Assembly (NCBI GenBank): GCA_014879855.1
Contig: JACSRH010000378.1
Span: forward strand, 8,404-72,403
DNA from: Caldilineaceae bacterium
GTDB taxonomy: Bacteria > Chloroflexota > Anaerolineae > Caldilineales > Caldilineaceae
Length of the DNA: 64,000 bases
Direction of reading: 5' to 3'
Both the position numbers and the translations under genes were made by a program. Positions 44,207-53,092 of this stretch are shown here, in pieces; positions within the stretch are counted from its first letter, which is position 1, and each line of letters begins with the position of its first letter. Under the pieces are notes generated by a model. The model ran no database searches and had not been told where the DNA came from. It saw nothing but the letters and a program-made list of their open reading frames with translations.

Positions 44207-45454
44207 TCACGCCTCTTCGATCCGAAAGACACAGTCGCCAAGCTGCACCTGCCAGCCTGAACGCAGCAAGTTGGCGTCGCTAACTCGCCGCCCGTTAACA
44301 TAGACGCCATTGCGGCTGCCCTGATCGTAGACAACGAATCGCTCATTGTCGCGCTGAATCAGCGCATGGTGGCCGGAGATGGTCACGTCATCAATCACGA
44401 TCTCGTTATCCGCCTCGCGACCAATACGTGTCGTTGCACTTGCGATCACATATTGCCGCCCAGTGCGCACCTCGACCAACTTCAAGCCAGTAACGGCAAC
44501 ACGCGGTCGCGGCGAGGTCCCAGCATCAACCGCAGTCGGTACGCCGCTGAGCGCCGCTCTCGCTGCGGACTGGCGCACCTTTTGCCGGAAGATGCAGCGT
44601 GTACGCCCGATCATGAGCTGATCGTCATGCTGCAGTGTCTGATGCTGCACGGGCTGCCCGTTGATCGTCACTGCCGCGCCGGGCTGTACGTCAAGCACAA
44701 AGACTTCCTGCTCCCAGCGCAGCAGCGCGTGCTTTGCTAAAATCTCGGCATCGCCAAAGATCGCCACGTCTGCCCGCTCTGCGCTGCCCACCGTGAGCAG
44801 CGGCTTGTCCAACAGAAACTCTTTGCCTTCCATGCGGCCAGAGATGACCTTGAGCAGCGCCGGCGCCAGCGACCGCTCGACTGCCGCAATCCAGAAGCCG
44901 ATGCTGGCGCCCAGCACCGTCAACGCCACGCCGCGGCTGAGCCCTTCAAAACCGGTCAGCGTCACAATCACTGCGCCCACCAGGTCGAAGAGGAAGCCGC
45001 CCAGCGTGCCGCCGATCAATCCGCCCAGCGCGCCGTGTCGCAGCCCATTCCAGGAACGACGGATCACCCCGGTGCTGGCGCCGAGAATCACGCCAAAGAC
45101 GCCCCACGCAATGGCCCGCCCGACAAAACAGAGCCATGCCAACGGCTGATAGACCAGCTCGCCAATGATCAGGCCGAGCACGCCGCCTACCAGCCCCGCC
45201 GCGCCCCCGATCAACGCGCCGCGGCGCGCCACGTGCCACGCGCGGTCGGCGACGCCTTCGGCGCCCCCCAATGCCGCTCCGATGAAAACCCCGACGATCG
45301 CGCCAAAAAGCGCATCGACCGCCAGCAGCGTGCCAAAGGATTGCGTGCCATCCAGCAAGGGTGCAACGAACGGCTCAATCAGCAGTAGCCAGCCGAGCAA
45401 GCCGCCCAGCCCGCCGGCCAGCGCATTGCGGATATGGCGGTTTTGGATTAGCAC
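44207..45454 (-). CDS. Polytopic membrane protein with two FHA domains
   Basis: 415 residues if started at the GTG at 45454, which overlaps the previous stop (GTGCTAA). Residues 5-205 are a glycine-rich membrane region of five or six segments. A degenerate FHA domain (about 225-290, LLTVGSAERADVAIFG, KHALLRWEQ) and a canonical FHA domain (about 330-415, RIGREADNEIVIDD, SGHHALIQ, GSRNGVYVNG) follow. The membrane part resembles that of the protein at 55898-56818, so the two are paralogues. It probably gathers phosphorylated partners at the membrane. Confidence 0.85.
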   Translation of the reverse strand: MLIQNRHIRNALAGGLGGLLGWLLLIEPFVAPLLDGTQSFGTLLAVDALFGAIVGVFIGAALGGAEGVADRAWHVARRGALIGGAAGLVGGVLGLIIGELVYQPLAWLCFVGRAIAWGVFGVILGASTGVIRRSWNGLRHGALGGLIGGTLGGFLFDLVGAVIVTLTGFEGLSRGVALTVLGASIGFWIAAVERSLAPALLKVISGRMEGKEFLLDKPLLTVGSAERADVAIFGDAEILAKHALLRWEQEVFVLDVQPGAAVTINGQPVQHQTLQHDDQLMIGRTRCIFRQKVRQSAARAALSGVPTAVDAGTSPRPRVAVTGLKLVEVRTGRQYVIASATTRIGREADNEIVIDDVTISGHHALIQRDNERFVVYDQGSRNGVYVNGRRVSDANLLRSGWQVQLGDCVFRIEEA

Positions 45455-46002
45455 TGGAAGTGCGTCACCAGCCGGCCAAAACGAATTTCGTCGCCCGCCT
45501 CGATCAGGAAATCCTGCTCCGGCTGCAGGCGCTGGCGATTGACGACCGTGTAGTTGGTGCTGTTGAGGTCGCGCACAAACCATTGCCCGCCCTGTTCATG
45601 CAGCGCTGCGTGGCGCCGCGAGACGCCAGTCAGCATGTCGTGCGGTGTAAGGTCGACGTCGGGAAAGATGCCGTCGACGGGATCGGCGCGGCCAACGATA
45701 CTCTCTTTACCAGGCGCCAACGCAAACTCGGCGCCGCTCTCCTTGACCACCAGACGCGGGCCGGCTGGACCTGACGCAGAGGCCGGCGCCACAGGCGCGA
45801 CGGGTGCAGGCTCGGCCGCGACCGCCGGTGGTGGTGTGGGAGTGGCAGGCGGCGGCGCAGTTTCCTCCACAATCACTGGTGGGTCTGGCGGCGCGACAGG
45901 TGGGGCGACCGGCGGCGCTTGCAGCGCACGCAGGTCAGCGCCACAGTTGTCACAGAAAAGTTCGCCGGGGATGGTTTCGTTTCCACAGGTTGGGCAGTTC
46001 AT
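45448..46002 (-). CDS. Zinc ribbon-FHA protein
   Basis: 184 residues from the ATG at 46002 with AGGAA seven bases upstream. The ribbon is CPTCGNE...CDNCG, then a long Pro/Ala linker (about 30-85) and a FHA domain (about 95-180: SIVGRADPVDGIFPDVDL, GVSRRHAALHE, LNSTNYTVVN). It stands between a kinase and the double-FHA membrane protein, and its stop overlaps the latter's start. A soluble adaptor is likely. Confidence 0.88.
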   Translation of the reverse strand: MNCPTCGNETIPGELFCDNCGADLRALQAPPVAPPVAPPDPPVIVEETAPPPATPTPPPAVAAEPAPVAPVAPASASGPAGPRLVVKESGAEFALAPGKESIVGRADPVDGIFPDVDLTPHDMLTGVSRRHAALHEQGGQWFVRDLNSTNYTVVNRQRLQPEQDFLIEAGDEIRFGRLVTHFQC

Positions 46003-46036
46003 GATTTTTCCTATCACTCAGCAGTAATTTGGCTTT

Positions 46037-47677
46037 TTACCCATCAATTACAAAGGTCCCGCCAATCTTGTCGTGCCACGCCTGCTTATTGGCATCCCAC
46101 AGCGGCCACAGCCAGCCGAGCAGGCCGATGACCATGTACATCAGCAGGTTCTCCAGCCCGAAGCCAATTACGTAGCGCAAGGTGGTCTTGCCCCAGCCCG
46201 GCGCGTAGCCACAGTCGTCTACAACCTTGATCTTCATCGCTTTCTTGCCCAGCGTCTGCCCGCTGCGCGCCGTCGGCCAGAGGAAGTAGAGCCAACTGGC
46301 GGCGAGCGCGGCGAGCAAGAACATACCGCCCGCCGCGCTGCCGGAGGAAGCGCCGCTGGCCAGCAGCGCCGCGCCCATCGCACCCAGGATGATGACCAGG
46401 ATGTAGCAAAGCACAACATCGATAACGAATGCACTGACGCGCTTGCCATAGCTGGCATAGCTATTGCCCAGCAGACCGGCGGGCATGGATGCAAACTGCG
46501 GGGTATAGGGCGTCGGCATCAGGAGAGGCGGCTGTCGTAAGGGTGGTGAGAGTGGTGCAGGCAGGGGCGCCGGGGGCAACGCCGCCTGCGTCGCCACACG
46601 CGGAGCGTAAACGGGCATGGTGGCAGGGAGCGCACCGATCAGCGTCGGCTGCGATCCTGCTGCCTGGCCGAAGAGGGCGTTCTGCAGCTCGCGGGCCGTC
46701 TGCCACCGGTCGGCAGGATCAAGCATTACCGAGCGCCCGACAATCTGCTCGAACGAGGCCGACGCAATGGCGTTGAAGCTGCGCACCGGCGGAAACTTGA
46801 ACGGCTCGGTGCTGGGGTCGCGACCGGTGATGGCATGGTGTAACGTGGCGCCAAAGGCATAGAGGTCGGTGCGGGCATCGCTCTGTCCCTTGCCGTACTG
46901 TTCGGGCGCGGCATAGCCTGGCGTGCCCATTGCCTGCGTGTCCTTGCTCTTGCCCAGCTTGAAGTGGCGTGCGATGCCAAAGTCGATCAGTTTGATCTGC
47001 TTATCGCCTGGCAGCACCATGATGTTGGCCGGCTTGAGGTCGCGAAAGATAATCGGCGGCCGCTGCCCGTGTAGATAGACAAGCACATCGCACAATTGCT
47101 CGGCGTAGCGGCGCACGATTGGCTCCGGCAGCGGGCCTTGCGCCATTTCCAGCTTTTTCTCCAGCGTCTGCCCTTGCACATACTCCATCACCAGATATTG
47201 GTTGCCGCCTTCCTCGAAGTAGTCGGTTACCTTGGGCAGGTTGGCATGATCAAGGCTGGCGAGCATGGCCGCTTCCTGCTGGAAAGCCTGCAGCGCGGCC
47301 TGGCGCTCGGACGGATCGGCAATCGCCCGGTCGGACATCTCCTTGAGCGCATACTGCTTATTGGCCAGCCGCTGGTCGCTGACAAGATAGACTGCGCCCA
47401 TCCCGCCCTGGCCGAGCTTGCGCAGCACCAGATAGCGCCCGCCGATCTGTGTATTGAGTACGAGCAGACCCGTCAGTTGGGCAGGCGGTATAGACGTCAC
47501 CGACGTCGCCGACGTCGCCCCATTGAGTTTTGCGCCACAACCGTTGCAAAACTTAGCCGTGATCGGGTGAGGCTGCTTGCAGGAAGGACAGCTCTGGGTC
47601 AGCGCCGTGGAGCATTGGTTGCAAAAGCGGGCGCCCGGTTGATTGGGCGCTCCGCACTGCGGACACGGTTGCGTCAT
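46037..47677 (-). CDS. Zinc ribbon Ser/Thr kinase with RDD membrane domain
   Basis: 546 residues. Two four-cysteine ribbons open the protein (CPQCGAP...CNQC and CPSCKQP...CNGCG). The kinase (about 80-340) has GQGGMGAVYLVSD, the YALKEMS lysine, IIFRDLKPANIMVL (Phe for His), LIDFGIARHF and GTPGYAAPEQYG. A Pro-rich linker leads to a C-terminal RDD domain (about 410-546) with the typical YGKRVSAFVIDVVL, GQTLGKKAMKIKVVD and HDKIGG. RDD proteins are small membrane modules, often fused to other domains. GGAGG ten bases before the ATG. Confidence 0.93.
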   Translation of the reverse strand: MTQPCPQCGAPNQPGARFCNQCSTALTQSCPSCKQPHPITAKFCNGCGAKLNGATSATSVTSIPPAQLTGLLVLNTQIGGRYLVLRKLGQGGMGAVYLVSDQRLANKQYALKEMSDRAIADPSERQAALQAFQQEAAMLASLDHANLPKVTDYFEEGGNQYLVMEYVQGQTLEKKLEMAQGPLPEPIVRRYAEQLCDVLVYLHGQRPPIIFRDLKPANIMVLPGDKQIKLIDFGIARHFKLGKSKDTQAMGTPGYAAPEQYGKGQSDARTDLYAFGATLHHAITGRDPSTEPFKFPPVRSFNAIASASFEQIVGRSVMLDPADRWQTARELQNALFGQAAGSQPTLIGALPATMPVYAPRVATQAALPPAPLPAPLSPPLRQPPLLMPTPYTPQFASMPAGLLGNSYASYGKRVSAFVIDVVLCYILVIILGAMGAALLASGASSGSAAGGMFLLAALAASWLYFLWPTARSGQTLGKKAMKIKVVDDCGYAPGWGKTTLRYVIGFGLENLLMYMVIGLLGWLWPLWDANKQAWHDKIGGTFVIDG

Positions 47678-47710
47678 GGAGTCACTACCTCCAATGGGAT
47701 AAAATCGCGG

Positions 47711-48169
47711 CTACTGTTCGATCGCCGGTGCAAACTCATGGCCGCAGTAGCGACACACCTGCGCCTCGCCTTGCACAACTTCCGCACACTTGGGACACTT
47801 TTTCATACCGGCGGGGACACCAGCCAGCGGCTGCGAGGGCGGCGCGCTTGTCATGGCCGCAGTCTGCCCCAGTTGCGGGTAGTTCCCAACGGGCGGCAGC
47901 ACCGGTTGATAGCCGGCGCCATATTGCTGCAAGAACTGCTGGTTGATCCGCTCCGCCGACTTGTAGGCGTCATAGATCGACCAGATCCAGACGGCAGGGA
48001 CAGTGATGAAGCCAATAAAAATGAATACCAACAGCGCATTGACAAGCTGCACGACGAAAATAATGATGCCTTTGCCGATTTCACCGTTGTAAATCTGGCC
48101 AAGGCCGTTGATGAGAAAGCTCAACACGGCGGCCAATGCTGGATTTTTGGGTGGCTGGATGACCTGCAT
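47711..48169 (-). CDS. Small membrane protein with C-terminal zinc ribbon
   Basis: 152 residues from the ATG at 48169 with AAAGGAG upstream. Residues about 8-75 are TM2-like: AAVLSFLINGLGQIYNGEIGKG, then a second hydrophobic segment and WIWSIYDAYKSAERIN. A Gln/Pro linker follows and the end is a ribbon KCPKCAEVVQGEAQVCRYCG. TM2 domain proteins are short hairpin membrane proteins of unclear function. It follows the GNAT gene and precedes the kinase. Confidence 0.85.
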   Translation of the reverse strand: MQVIQPPKNPALAAVLSFLINGLGQIYNGEIGKGIIIFVVQLVNALLVFIFIGFITVPAVWIWSIYDAYKSAERINQQFLQQYGAGYQPVLPPVGNYPQLGQTAAMTSAPPSQPLAGVPAGMKKCPKCAEVVQGEAQVCRYCGHEFAPAIEQ

Positions 48170-48183
48170 GGGGAACTCCTTTG

Positions 48184-48768
48184 TCAATTTGACATCAATT
48201 TATGGACACTCAGACCTTCGCCGGGTGCGTGCCGTAACTGCCAGCCCTCTTTCGCCATGTGACGCCAGTAACTTTCAGCTTTCTGGTCGGTGACAGCACC
48301 ATGGATTTCATTTGCCCTGTAGTGAGTTGCTTCTTTCTCTGCTTGGGCAAGTAGTTGACGCGAAGAACCGGCATCTTGGTAAGGAGGGTCTACTACAATA
48401 TCAACAATCCTGACCCGTTCATACTCACCGGGCGAACCCTTGCCAAGCACCAGGAATTCATGAGAACGCTGCATCTCTAGGCTCATGCGTCCAGCACGAT
48501 TTCCCTGATGCAGCAATTCATAAAAGCGAGAGCCGCCGCCATTGCGATCTTCTTCCATTGTTCGGCGCACACTCATTTCGCGTCCTGCTTTGTCAGTAAA
48601 GCGATCGACGATGCGGGCGTCGCCATCGGTGGGAGCAACAGCCTGACGTTCTCCAGGCTTGGCAACATCCTGTGCACGCGTTACACGCTGCTCCAGATGC
48701 TGGCGCTGTTGATCCGAAGTCTGACGTTTAAGTTGTTCCGTCGCGTCGTTGATTTCGTGTCCGGGCAT
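48184..48768 (-). CDS. GNAT-like acetyltransferase
   Basis: 194 residues from the ATG at 48768, with GAGGAGG eight bases upstream. The N-terminal 55 residues are charged and low in hydrophobics. The C-terminal half carries a GNAT-type core: VRIVDIVVDPPYQDAGSSRQLL (acetyl-CoA loop in the Q-x-x-G-S/A form), then AVTDQKAESYWRHMAKEGW typical of the last GNAT helix. It lacks obvious homology in the N-terminal part. Target unknown; it may modify a protein of the locus. Confidence 0.6.
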   Translation of the reverse strand: MPGHEINDATEQLKRQTSDQQRQHLEQRVTRAQDVAKPGERQAVAPTDGDARIVDRFTDKAGREMSVRRTMEEDRNGGGSRFYELLHQGNRAGRMSLEMQRSHEFLVLGKGSPGEYERVRIVDIVVDPPYQDAGSSRQLLAQAEKEATHYRANEIHGAVTDQKAESYWRHMAKEGWQLRHAPGEGLSVHKLMSN

Positions 48769-48786
48769 AAACACCTCCTCATCCAC

Positions 48787-48792
48787 TATAAT
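48787..48792 (+). promoter_or_regulatory. Candidate -10 box of the plus-strand membrane gene
   Basis: A perfect TATAAT lies 40 bases before the TTG start at 48832, in the 63-base divergent gap with the GNAT gene. No -35 match is seen at 16-18 bases upstream, so activation or chance is possible. Confidence 0.3.
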
Positions 48793-48831
48793 GTGGGCAA
48801 CCGTCCATTTCTTTCATGCAAGGAGAGAACC

Positions 48832-49419
48832 TTGTCGATCAGGTGGCATCTTTCCAACCGCCAATTGGCGGGGTTGCGCGCCGGTGGGTTGCTGCTACTG
48901 CTGGGATCGGGCGCGGCCGTGTTTTGGGGGCGGACGTCAGAATGGATGACCTTGATCTATCTGGCCGTCGCCGCCGCGCTGCCGCTGCTCTGGCCGCAGT
49001 TCTTCGGCCGCTGGAGGATTGTGCTAGGTCTGGTATTGGTGGCCGCCGCTCCGGCCGGGTTGGCGCGCTTCGTCGATCTGAGTAGCGGTGCTTCCCCGTG
49101 GTTGGAGCCGGTGTTGCTGGGGCAACTGACTGCCTGGCTCATGCTGCCGGCGACGCTGGCGCTGCTGCTCTGGCGGCGACGCGCGGCGGCTGCCGTTACG
49201 CTGTTAGGGATGGCGCTGATGCCGGTTGCCAGCATCTTGGTGATGCAAAGCGGCGCCTACCCGACGTCGCTGACGGAGCCGGTGATCCTGAACCCGGTTG
49301 CCGGGTTGGCTCGGCTGATGCCCCTCTGGCTGATGATGGCGAGCTGTTGTCTGGGGCCGTTGTTCTTTGGCGCTACGTTGGTTTGGCTGATCGTGCGCGA
49401 GGCGCAGGGCAAGGCGTAG
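48832..49419 (+). CDS. Polytopic membrane protein
   Basis: 195 residues starting at a TTG at 48832 (AAGGAG six bases upstream; no ATG with a ribosome site fits). Six or so hydrophobic segments span nearly the whole chain, for example LAGLRAGGLLLLLGSGAAVF and LPATLALLLW. No family recognised. It is the only plus-strand gene in the signalling block, and its TAG ends one base before the stop of the convergent protease gene, so the two share no terminator. Confidence 0.75.
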   Translation: MSIRWHLSNRQLAGLRAGGLLLLLGSGAAVFWGRTSEWMTLIYLAVAAALPLLWPQFFGRWRIVLGLVLVAAAPAGLARFVDLSSGASPWLEPVLLGQLTAWLMLPATLALLLWRRRAAAAVTLLGMALMPVASILVMQSGAYPTSLTEPVILNPVAGLARLMPLWLMMASCCLGPLFFGATLVWLIVREAQGKA

Positions 49420-51303
49420 TCAATAGCGAGCGAGCAACCACGGCGCAAGCACGCTCTGACAGTGCTCACAGCGTTGGCCCAAATAGGGTGGAGATGACGA
49501 TTGCGCGTCACACGCCGGGCAGCGTCCGCGCCAGCGCCGGTCGTTGCGCCAGAACAAGCTGGTAGCCACGAGCAACAGAATTGCAGACACTACCAAGCTG
49601 GCAACCGTGTTCGCTGTGATTTCGAGGATCAGCGGAAAGACCAGCACACTCACAAGCGGCAACACGCCCAGCCACAGCACCACGCCCAGCACGAGCGCCG
49701 TAATGCTGAAGGCCAACACGCTGCGCTGCGCCAGCCACGGCGCGCCGTACCAGGTCAGAATACGCTGCTTGAGCCACATGTCCAGCCACAAACAGAGCCA
49801 CAATATCACCGGCGCGGCGACGATAAAGGCAACAAAGGCCCCAATGCTTACCTGCACCATGTAGCCCATCGGGTCATCGAGCACCGGCGCAAAGGCAGCC
49901 GGCGCGTCGCCGGCTATGGCATAGAGCACGATGTCCAGTCCTTGCGGCCAGATGCTGACGCTGATCAGCGCCAGCAGGATCAACGGCCCCAGCGTCGCTA
50001 CAAGCATCAACACAAACCATCCGGTCGCCGTGGTGATCGCGTGACGAGCCGCGCGTTGGTTGGGCAGCCGCACCAGCATCAGCGGCGTCAGGCCTAGCGA
50101 AAGCACCACAAAGCCTGCGCCAATCGCTAATTCCAGCCCCATGCCGACGCGCACCGGCGCCAGCAACGATGCCTGGATGATATAGAAGAGTAGCACAATC
50201 ACACCGGCGCGCACCCCGATCGTTTGAGCCGTCCCATAAATGTGCGCCGGTTGCTCCAGCACTGCGCGCCGCGTCGATATGCCCGGCTGCGGCCCGGGTG
50301 ATAACGAAAGCTGAACTGGTGCATCAAGACCCCAGGCCAGCGGCTGGTTTGTCTGCACGTGGTGGGGGGGCCAGCGCCTGAAGCTCCATCTTTTGTGCGA
50401 ACGCGCGTCTTTGGTGGGATGCTTGCTCGCCTCTGCCCTGAACCAATCCAGCGCAGCATGGAGTGGTGCTGTCCCTCCCAGCCAGGCAGCCACACGGGCA
50501 TCCGCATACACCTCGCGCACGCGCAACAGCAGGTTGAGGTCGCGCCGCCACAACAAGAGCGCGCCGGCCAACAGCGGCGCCAGCGTCATCGCCAGCTCGA
50601 GCCAGTAGGTGACGGCGCGCGCTGTAGTCATCGGCGGCGGCTGTTGTACGATCGCCTGCACTTCTGACGGGAAAAACGCCAGCAGCGGCGCATACATGGA
50701 AACGAACGCAGGTAAATACGCAACGCCCAACCGATAGAGGATCGGCTGCCACAGCCACATGAACCAATAGACTGCGCCGACAAGCAACGTCATCTTAAGC
50801 AGGCTGCGTGCCAGCGCTGTCAACCAGGCGTCGTGATTGACGAAATGGGCAAGCTCGTGACGCAGTACAACATCCAAATAATCGTCGTGCTGGGAATCTC
50901 TGGGACTGTCAGGCCATTTTTCCAAAAACCAGGCCGGCACGATCAGCCAGCGGCGGCGCCATGTGCCTAAGATAAAGGGCGTATTGATCGCAGCGGAAAC
51001 GCGAATCGTCGGAGGCTGAGTCGCAACCGCATCCGCTAGCACAGCCACAAGCTCGCCCAGCCACGCCGCAGAGGGGCGCAGCGGGTAGGCTTGGAATCGA
51101 TCGAGTGTACGGTGGGGTTCGATTAGGAAATCCCACAATGTAAAGAGAAGTATGACAAGCGGCAGCAGCGGCAGGATCACTTGAAAACGGGGGGTGAAAG
51201 CGGAGAGCAGTGGAGCGCCGATCACAAGCAAGATGCCGGCGAAGAGGATCGTCGTCTGGCTGGGCAAGGCAAAGAGGTTGAGTCTGGGCGTCGGGTGCGG
51301 CAT
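49420..51303 (-). CDS. M48-like membrane metallopeptidase with zinc ribbon
   Basis: 627 residues with many transmembrane segments. LRHELAHFVNHD supplies the HExxH zinc site (about residue 150), and REVYADARV near 270 gives the third ligand, as in M48/M56 peptidases. A large second half of membrane helices follows, and the last 50 residues carry a zinc ribbon (CPACDAQ...CEHC). M48 members (HtpX type) clip misfolded or regulatory membrane proteins. The ATG at 51303 has no strong ribosome site and the gene is 12 bases after the anti-sigma gene. Confidence 0.87.
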   Translation of the reverse strand: MPHPTPRLNLFALPSQTTILFAGILLVIGAPLLSAFTPRFQVILPLLPLVILLFTLWDFLIEPHRTLDRFQAYPLRPSAAWLGELVAVLADAVATQPPTIRVSAAINTPFILGTWRRRWLIVPAWFLEKWPDSPRDSQHDDYLDVVLRHELAHFVNHDAWLTALARSLLKMTLLVGAVYWFMWLWQPILYRLGVAYLPAFVSMYAPLLAFFPSEVQAIVQQPPPMTTARAVTYWLELAMTLAPLLAGALLLWRRDLNLLLRVREVYADARVAAWLGGTAPLHAALDWFRAEASKHPTKDARSHKRWSFRRWPPHHVQTNQPLAWGLDAPVQLSLSPGPQPGISTRRAVLEQPAHIYGTAQTIGVRAGVIVLLFYIIQASLLAPVRVGMGLELAIGAGFVVLSLGLTPLMLVRLPNQRAARHAITTATGWFVLMLVATLGPLILLALISVSIWPQGLDIVLYAIAGDAPAAFAPVLDDPMGYMVQVSIGAFVAFIVAAPVILWLCLWLDMWLKQRILTWYGAPWLAQRSVLAFSITALVLGVVLWLGVLPLVSVLVFPLILEITANTVASLVVSAILLLVATSLFWRNDRRWRGRCPACDAQSSSPPYLGQRCEHCQSVLAPWLLARY

Positions 51304-51315
51304 GACAGGACAGAG

Positions 51316-52074
51316 TTACTGCGGACGCCCTAGTTCGATGACAGCAGCCTGGTCACTGAGAGCCTGTTCCACCACGATGTCGACGAAGGAGCGGCGCTGC
51401 TTGAGAGGCAACTGGCTGGCGATGCCTTCTGCAATGGCGCGCACCCGATCTGCCAGCTTGCCGCCGGTTTGCAGCGCGCGCAACTCCTCGACCGAATATT
51501 GCTCTGCAAGCACCTGGGCAGTGGACCAGGTCGCCAAAATCAGCCGCAGTTCGTCATCATCGCCCCCGTAGGCCAGCGCCATCTGCTGCTGGGATGGCAG
51601 CGTTGTGTTCAGCGGCGCGGCGGCAAGTTCTTCCAGCCACGTGGCAAGCTGAAGCTCGACATCACCAGCTTGACGCAGCGTTTTCTGCAGAATCTGCCTG
51701 GCGGTCACTGCCACCCAGCGGCGGATGCGCAGCGCGGTTGCCATGTACGCGGGCAGCATAGGCGCCGGTGCTTGCGGCGCCATGACGACGGTCTCTTCCA
51801 GCGCCAACAACGCGTCGAGCAGATCACCGTACTCTAGCGAACATGCCTCGCACCTATCCAGATGCGCCACCTCGACCGGAAAGCGCTGGCCAATGCGTTC
51901 GCCGTGCAATTCGGCCTCGGCCATCTCTGGGAATGCTTGGCGGATGCGGTTGCACGTTCTGCGCTCCGGCGGCGCGGTGTTCAGCGCACTGAGCAGGCGG
52001 TTGGCGCCGGCCTGGTGCGCCGCGGCTTGATTGGCGGATTGTTCAGGTTTCGCTGATGCGCTCGGTTCAGACAT
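51316..52074 (-). CDS. Putative zinc anti-sigma factor
   Basis: 252 residues. HLDRCEAC (H71, C75, C78) is the H-x3-C-x2-C zinc motif of anti-sigma (ZAS) proteins, set near the N terminus. The rest is helical, acidic and without an obvious transmembrane segment. It lies downstream of the sigma factor gene, with a degenerate dispersed repeat between. Its role as the sigma partner is inferred from motif and position. Confidence 0.62.
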   Translation of the reverse strand: MSEPSASAKPEQSANQAAAHQAGANRLLSALNTAPPERRTCNRIRQAFPEMAEAELHGERIGQRFPVEVAHLDRCEACSLEYGDLLDALLALEETVVMAPQAPAPMLPAYMATALRIRRWVAVTARQILQKTLRQAGDVELQLATWLEELAAAPLNTTLPSQQQMALAYGGDDDELRLILATWSTAQVLAEQYSVEELRALQTGGKLADRVRAIAEGIASQLPLKQRRSFVDIVVEQALSDQAAVIELGRPQ

Positions 52075-52118
52075 AGCATGATTTCCTTAGCGTATGGGCA
52101 TCTATTCAGCCATATAGC

Positions 52119-52195
52119 AATAGAACGCGGATTTGGCGGATAGCTGCGGATTCGATCAGCGAAAACCTGTCTGCTCCGCGTCAGCCGCGCGCTAC
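52119..52195. repeat. Dispersed palindromic repeat, degenerate copy
   Basis: Begins AATAGAACGCGGATTTGGCGGATAG, cut short here as GCGGATTTGGCGGATAG, and ends in a G/C-rich reverse arm. It shares the GGCGGAT words and the position pattern (between two genes of one run) of the copies at 4356 and 20992, but the arms pair poorly. Confidence 0.5.
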
Positions 52196-52237
52196 TGCTT
52201 GATCGTTTCTGTTGCGCCTGAATAGCACGCGTGCGGT

Positions 52238-53086
52238 TTAGAAGCTGGGCGCCAGTCGCAATTGCAGTTCACGTGCCACTTCCTCTCGACAGCACTCCCT
52301 TATTCTGTTCAGCGCGCGACTTTTTTCCACATAATATTGATTCACCCTCATTCGCAATTGGCCGGCAATTTCGCTCGGATTCAACTCGGCAAAGAAGTGC
52401 AACAGAATGATATGCTCCTGCCGGACATTTTCCAAACAGTCGCGCAATACTTGAAGTAAAGCTGACATCGATTCTCGATTGAGCACCAGATCGAAGGCTG
52501 CCTGCGCTGCTGGATCGGTAAAAGACAGGAGCGGTGATTCCGCATCATCCTTTTGTAAATCGGCCATATCCGATTCTGTTGTTTCGTGTTCGCCAATCGG
52601 TTTCTGTTTGCGGCGCTCCTGCCCGATCTCACGAAGCAAAATGCTCGTGAAGTAGGCCAGATATGAGCCAGGCTGGCACCGTTCAATGGTCAGCCATGTC
52701 TTGTGGACAGCGCGCAGCACCGCGCTTTCCGCCAGATCGCGCTCATGGTATTGTTTGAGCGCCAACGGCCAGCCATAGACGATGGTCTCGTTCAAGGCCA
52801 TGCTTTGCAGCCGGCCGTCGTCACGGCTGACGGCAGCGTGCAGGAGATGACAATACTCGTGCACCATCGCCTGCCGCACAAGCGCATCGTCTGGCAGGCG
52901 CCGCTGCCGGTTGCACCATTCCAACAGGCGTGCCTTCACCCGTGCGCAAAAGGCATCGTCAGGCCCAAATAACGCTGGTTCAAAGGCCAGCTTCCAGCCC
53001 CGACGCGCCAACTCACGCAAAATCGGCTGACAGAGTTCCTCATCGTCAAAGAGCAATGTTGCCATCGGAAAAACTGGATTGGTCAT
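52238..53086 (-). CDS. Sigma-70 family RNA polymerase sigma factor
   Basis: 282 residues. A region-2-like helical block is at about 110-160 (RDLAESAVLRAVHKTW, YLAYFTSILLREIGQERRK). A region-4 helix-turn-helix is at about 215-265 (EHIILLHFFAELNPSEIAGQL, RVNQYYVEKSRALNRIREC). The first 100 residues are an extra N-terminal segment not typical of plain ECF sigmas. AAGGTGAGG precedes the ATG, six bases after the protease gene. Probably directs transcription of some genes in this locus. Confidence 0.77.
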   Translation of the reverse strand: MTNPVFPMATLLFDDEELCQPILRELARRGWKLAFEPALFGPDDAFCARVKARLLEWCNRQRRLPDDALVRQAMVHEYCHLLHAAVSRDDGRLQSMALNETIVYGWPLALKQYHERDLAESAVLRAVHKTWLTIERCQPGSYLAYFTSILLREIGQERRKQKPIGEHETTESDMADLQKDDAESPLLSFTDPAAQAAFDLVLNRESMSALLQVLRDCLENVRQEHIILLHFFAELNPSEIAGQLRMRVNQYYVEKSRALNRIRECCREEVARELQLRLAPSF

Positions 53087-53092
53087 CTTACC

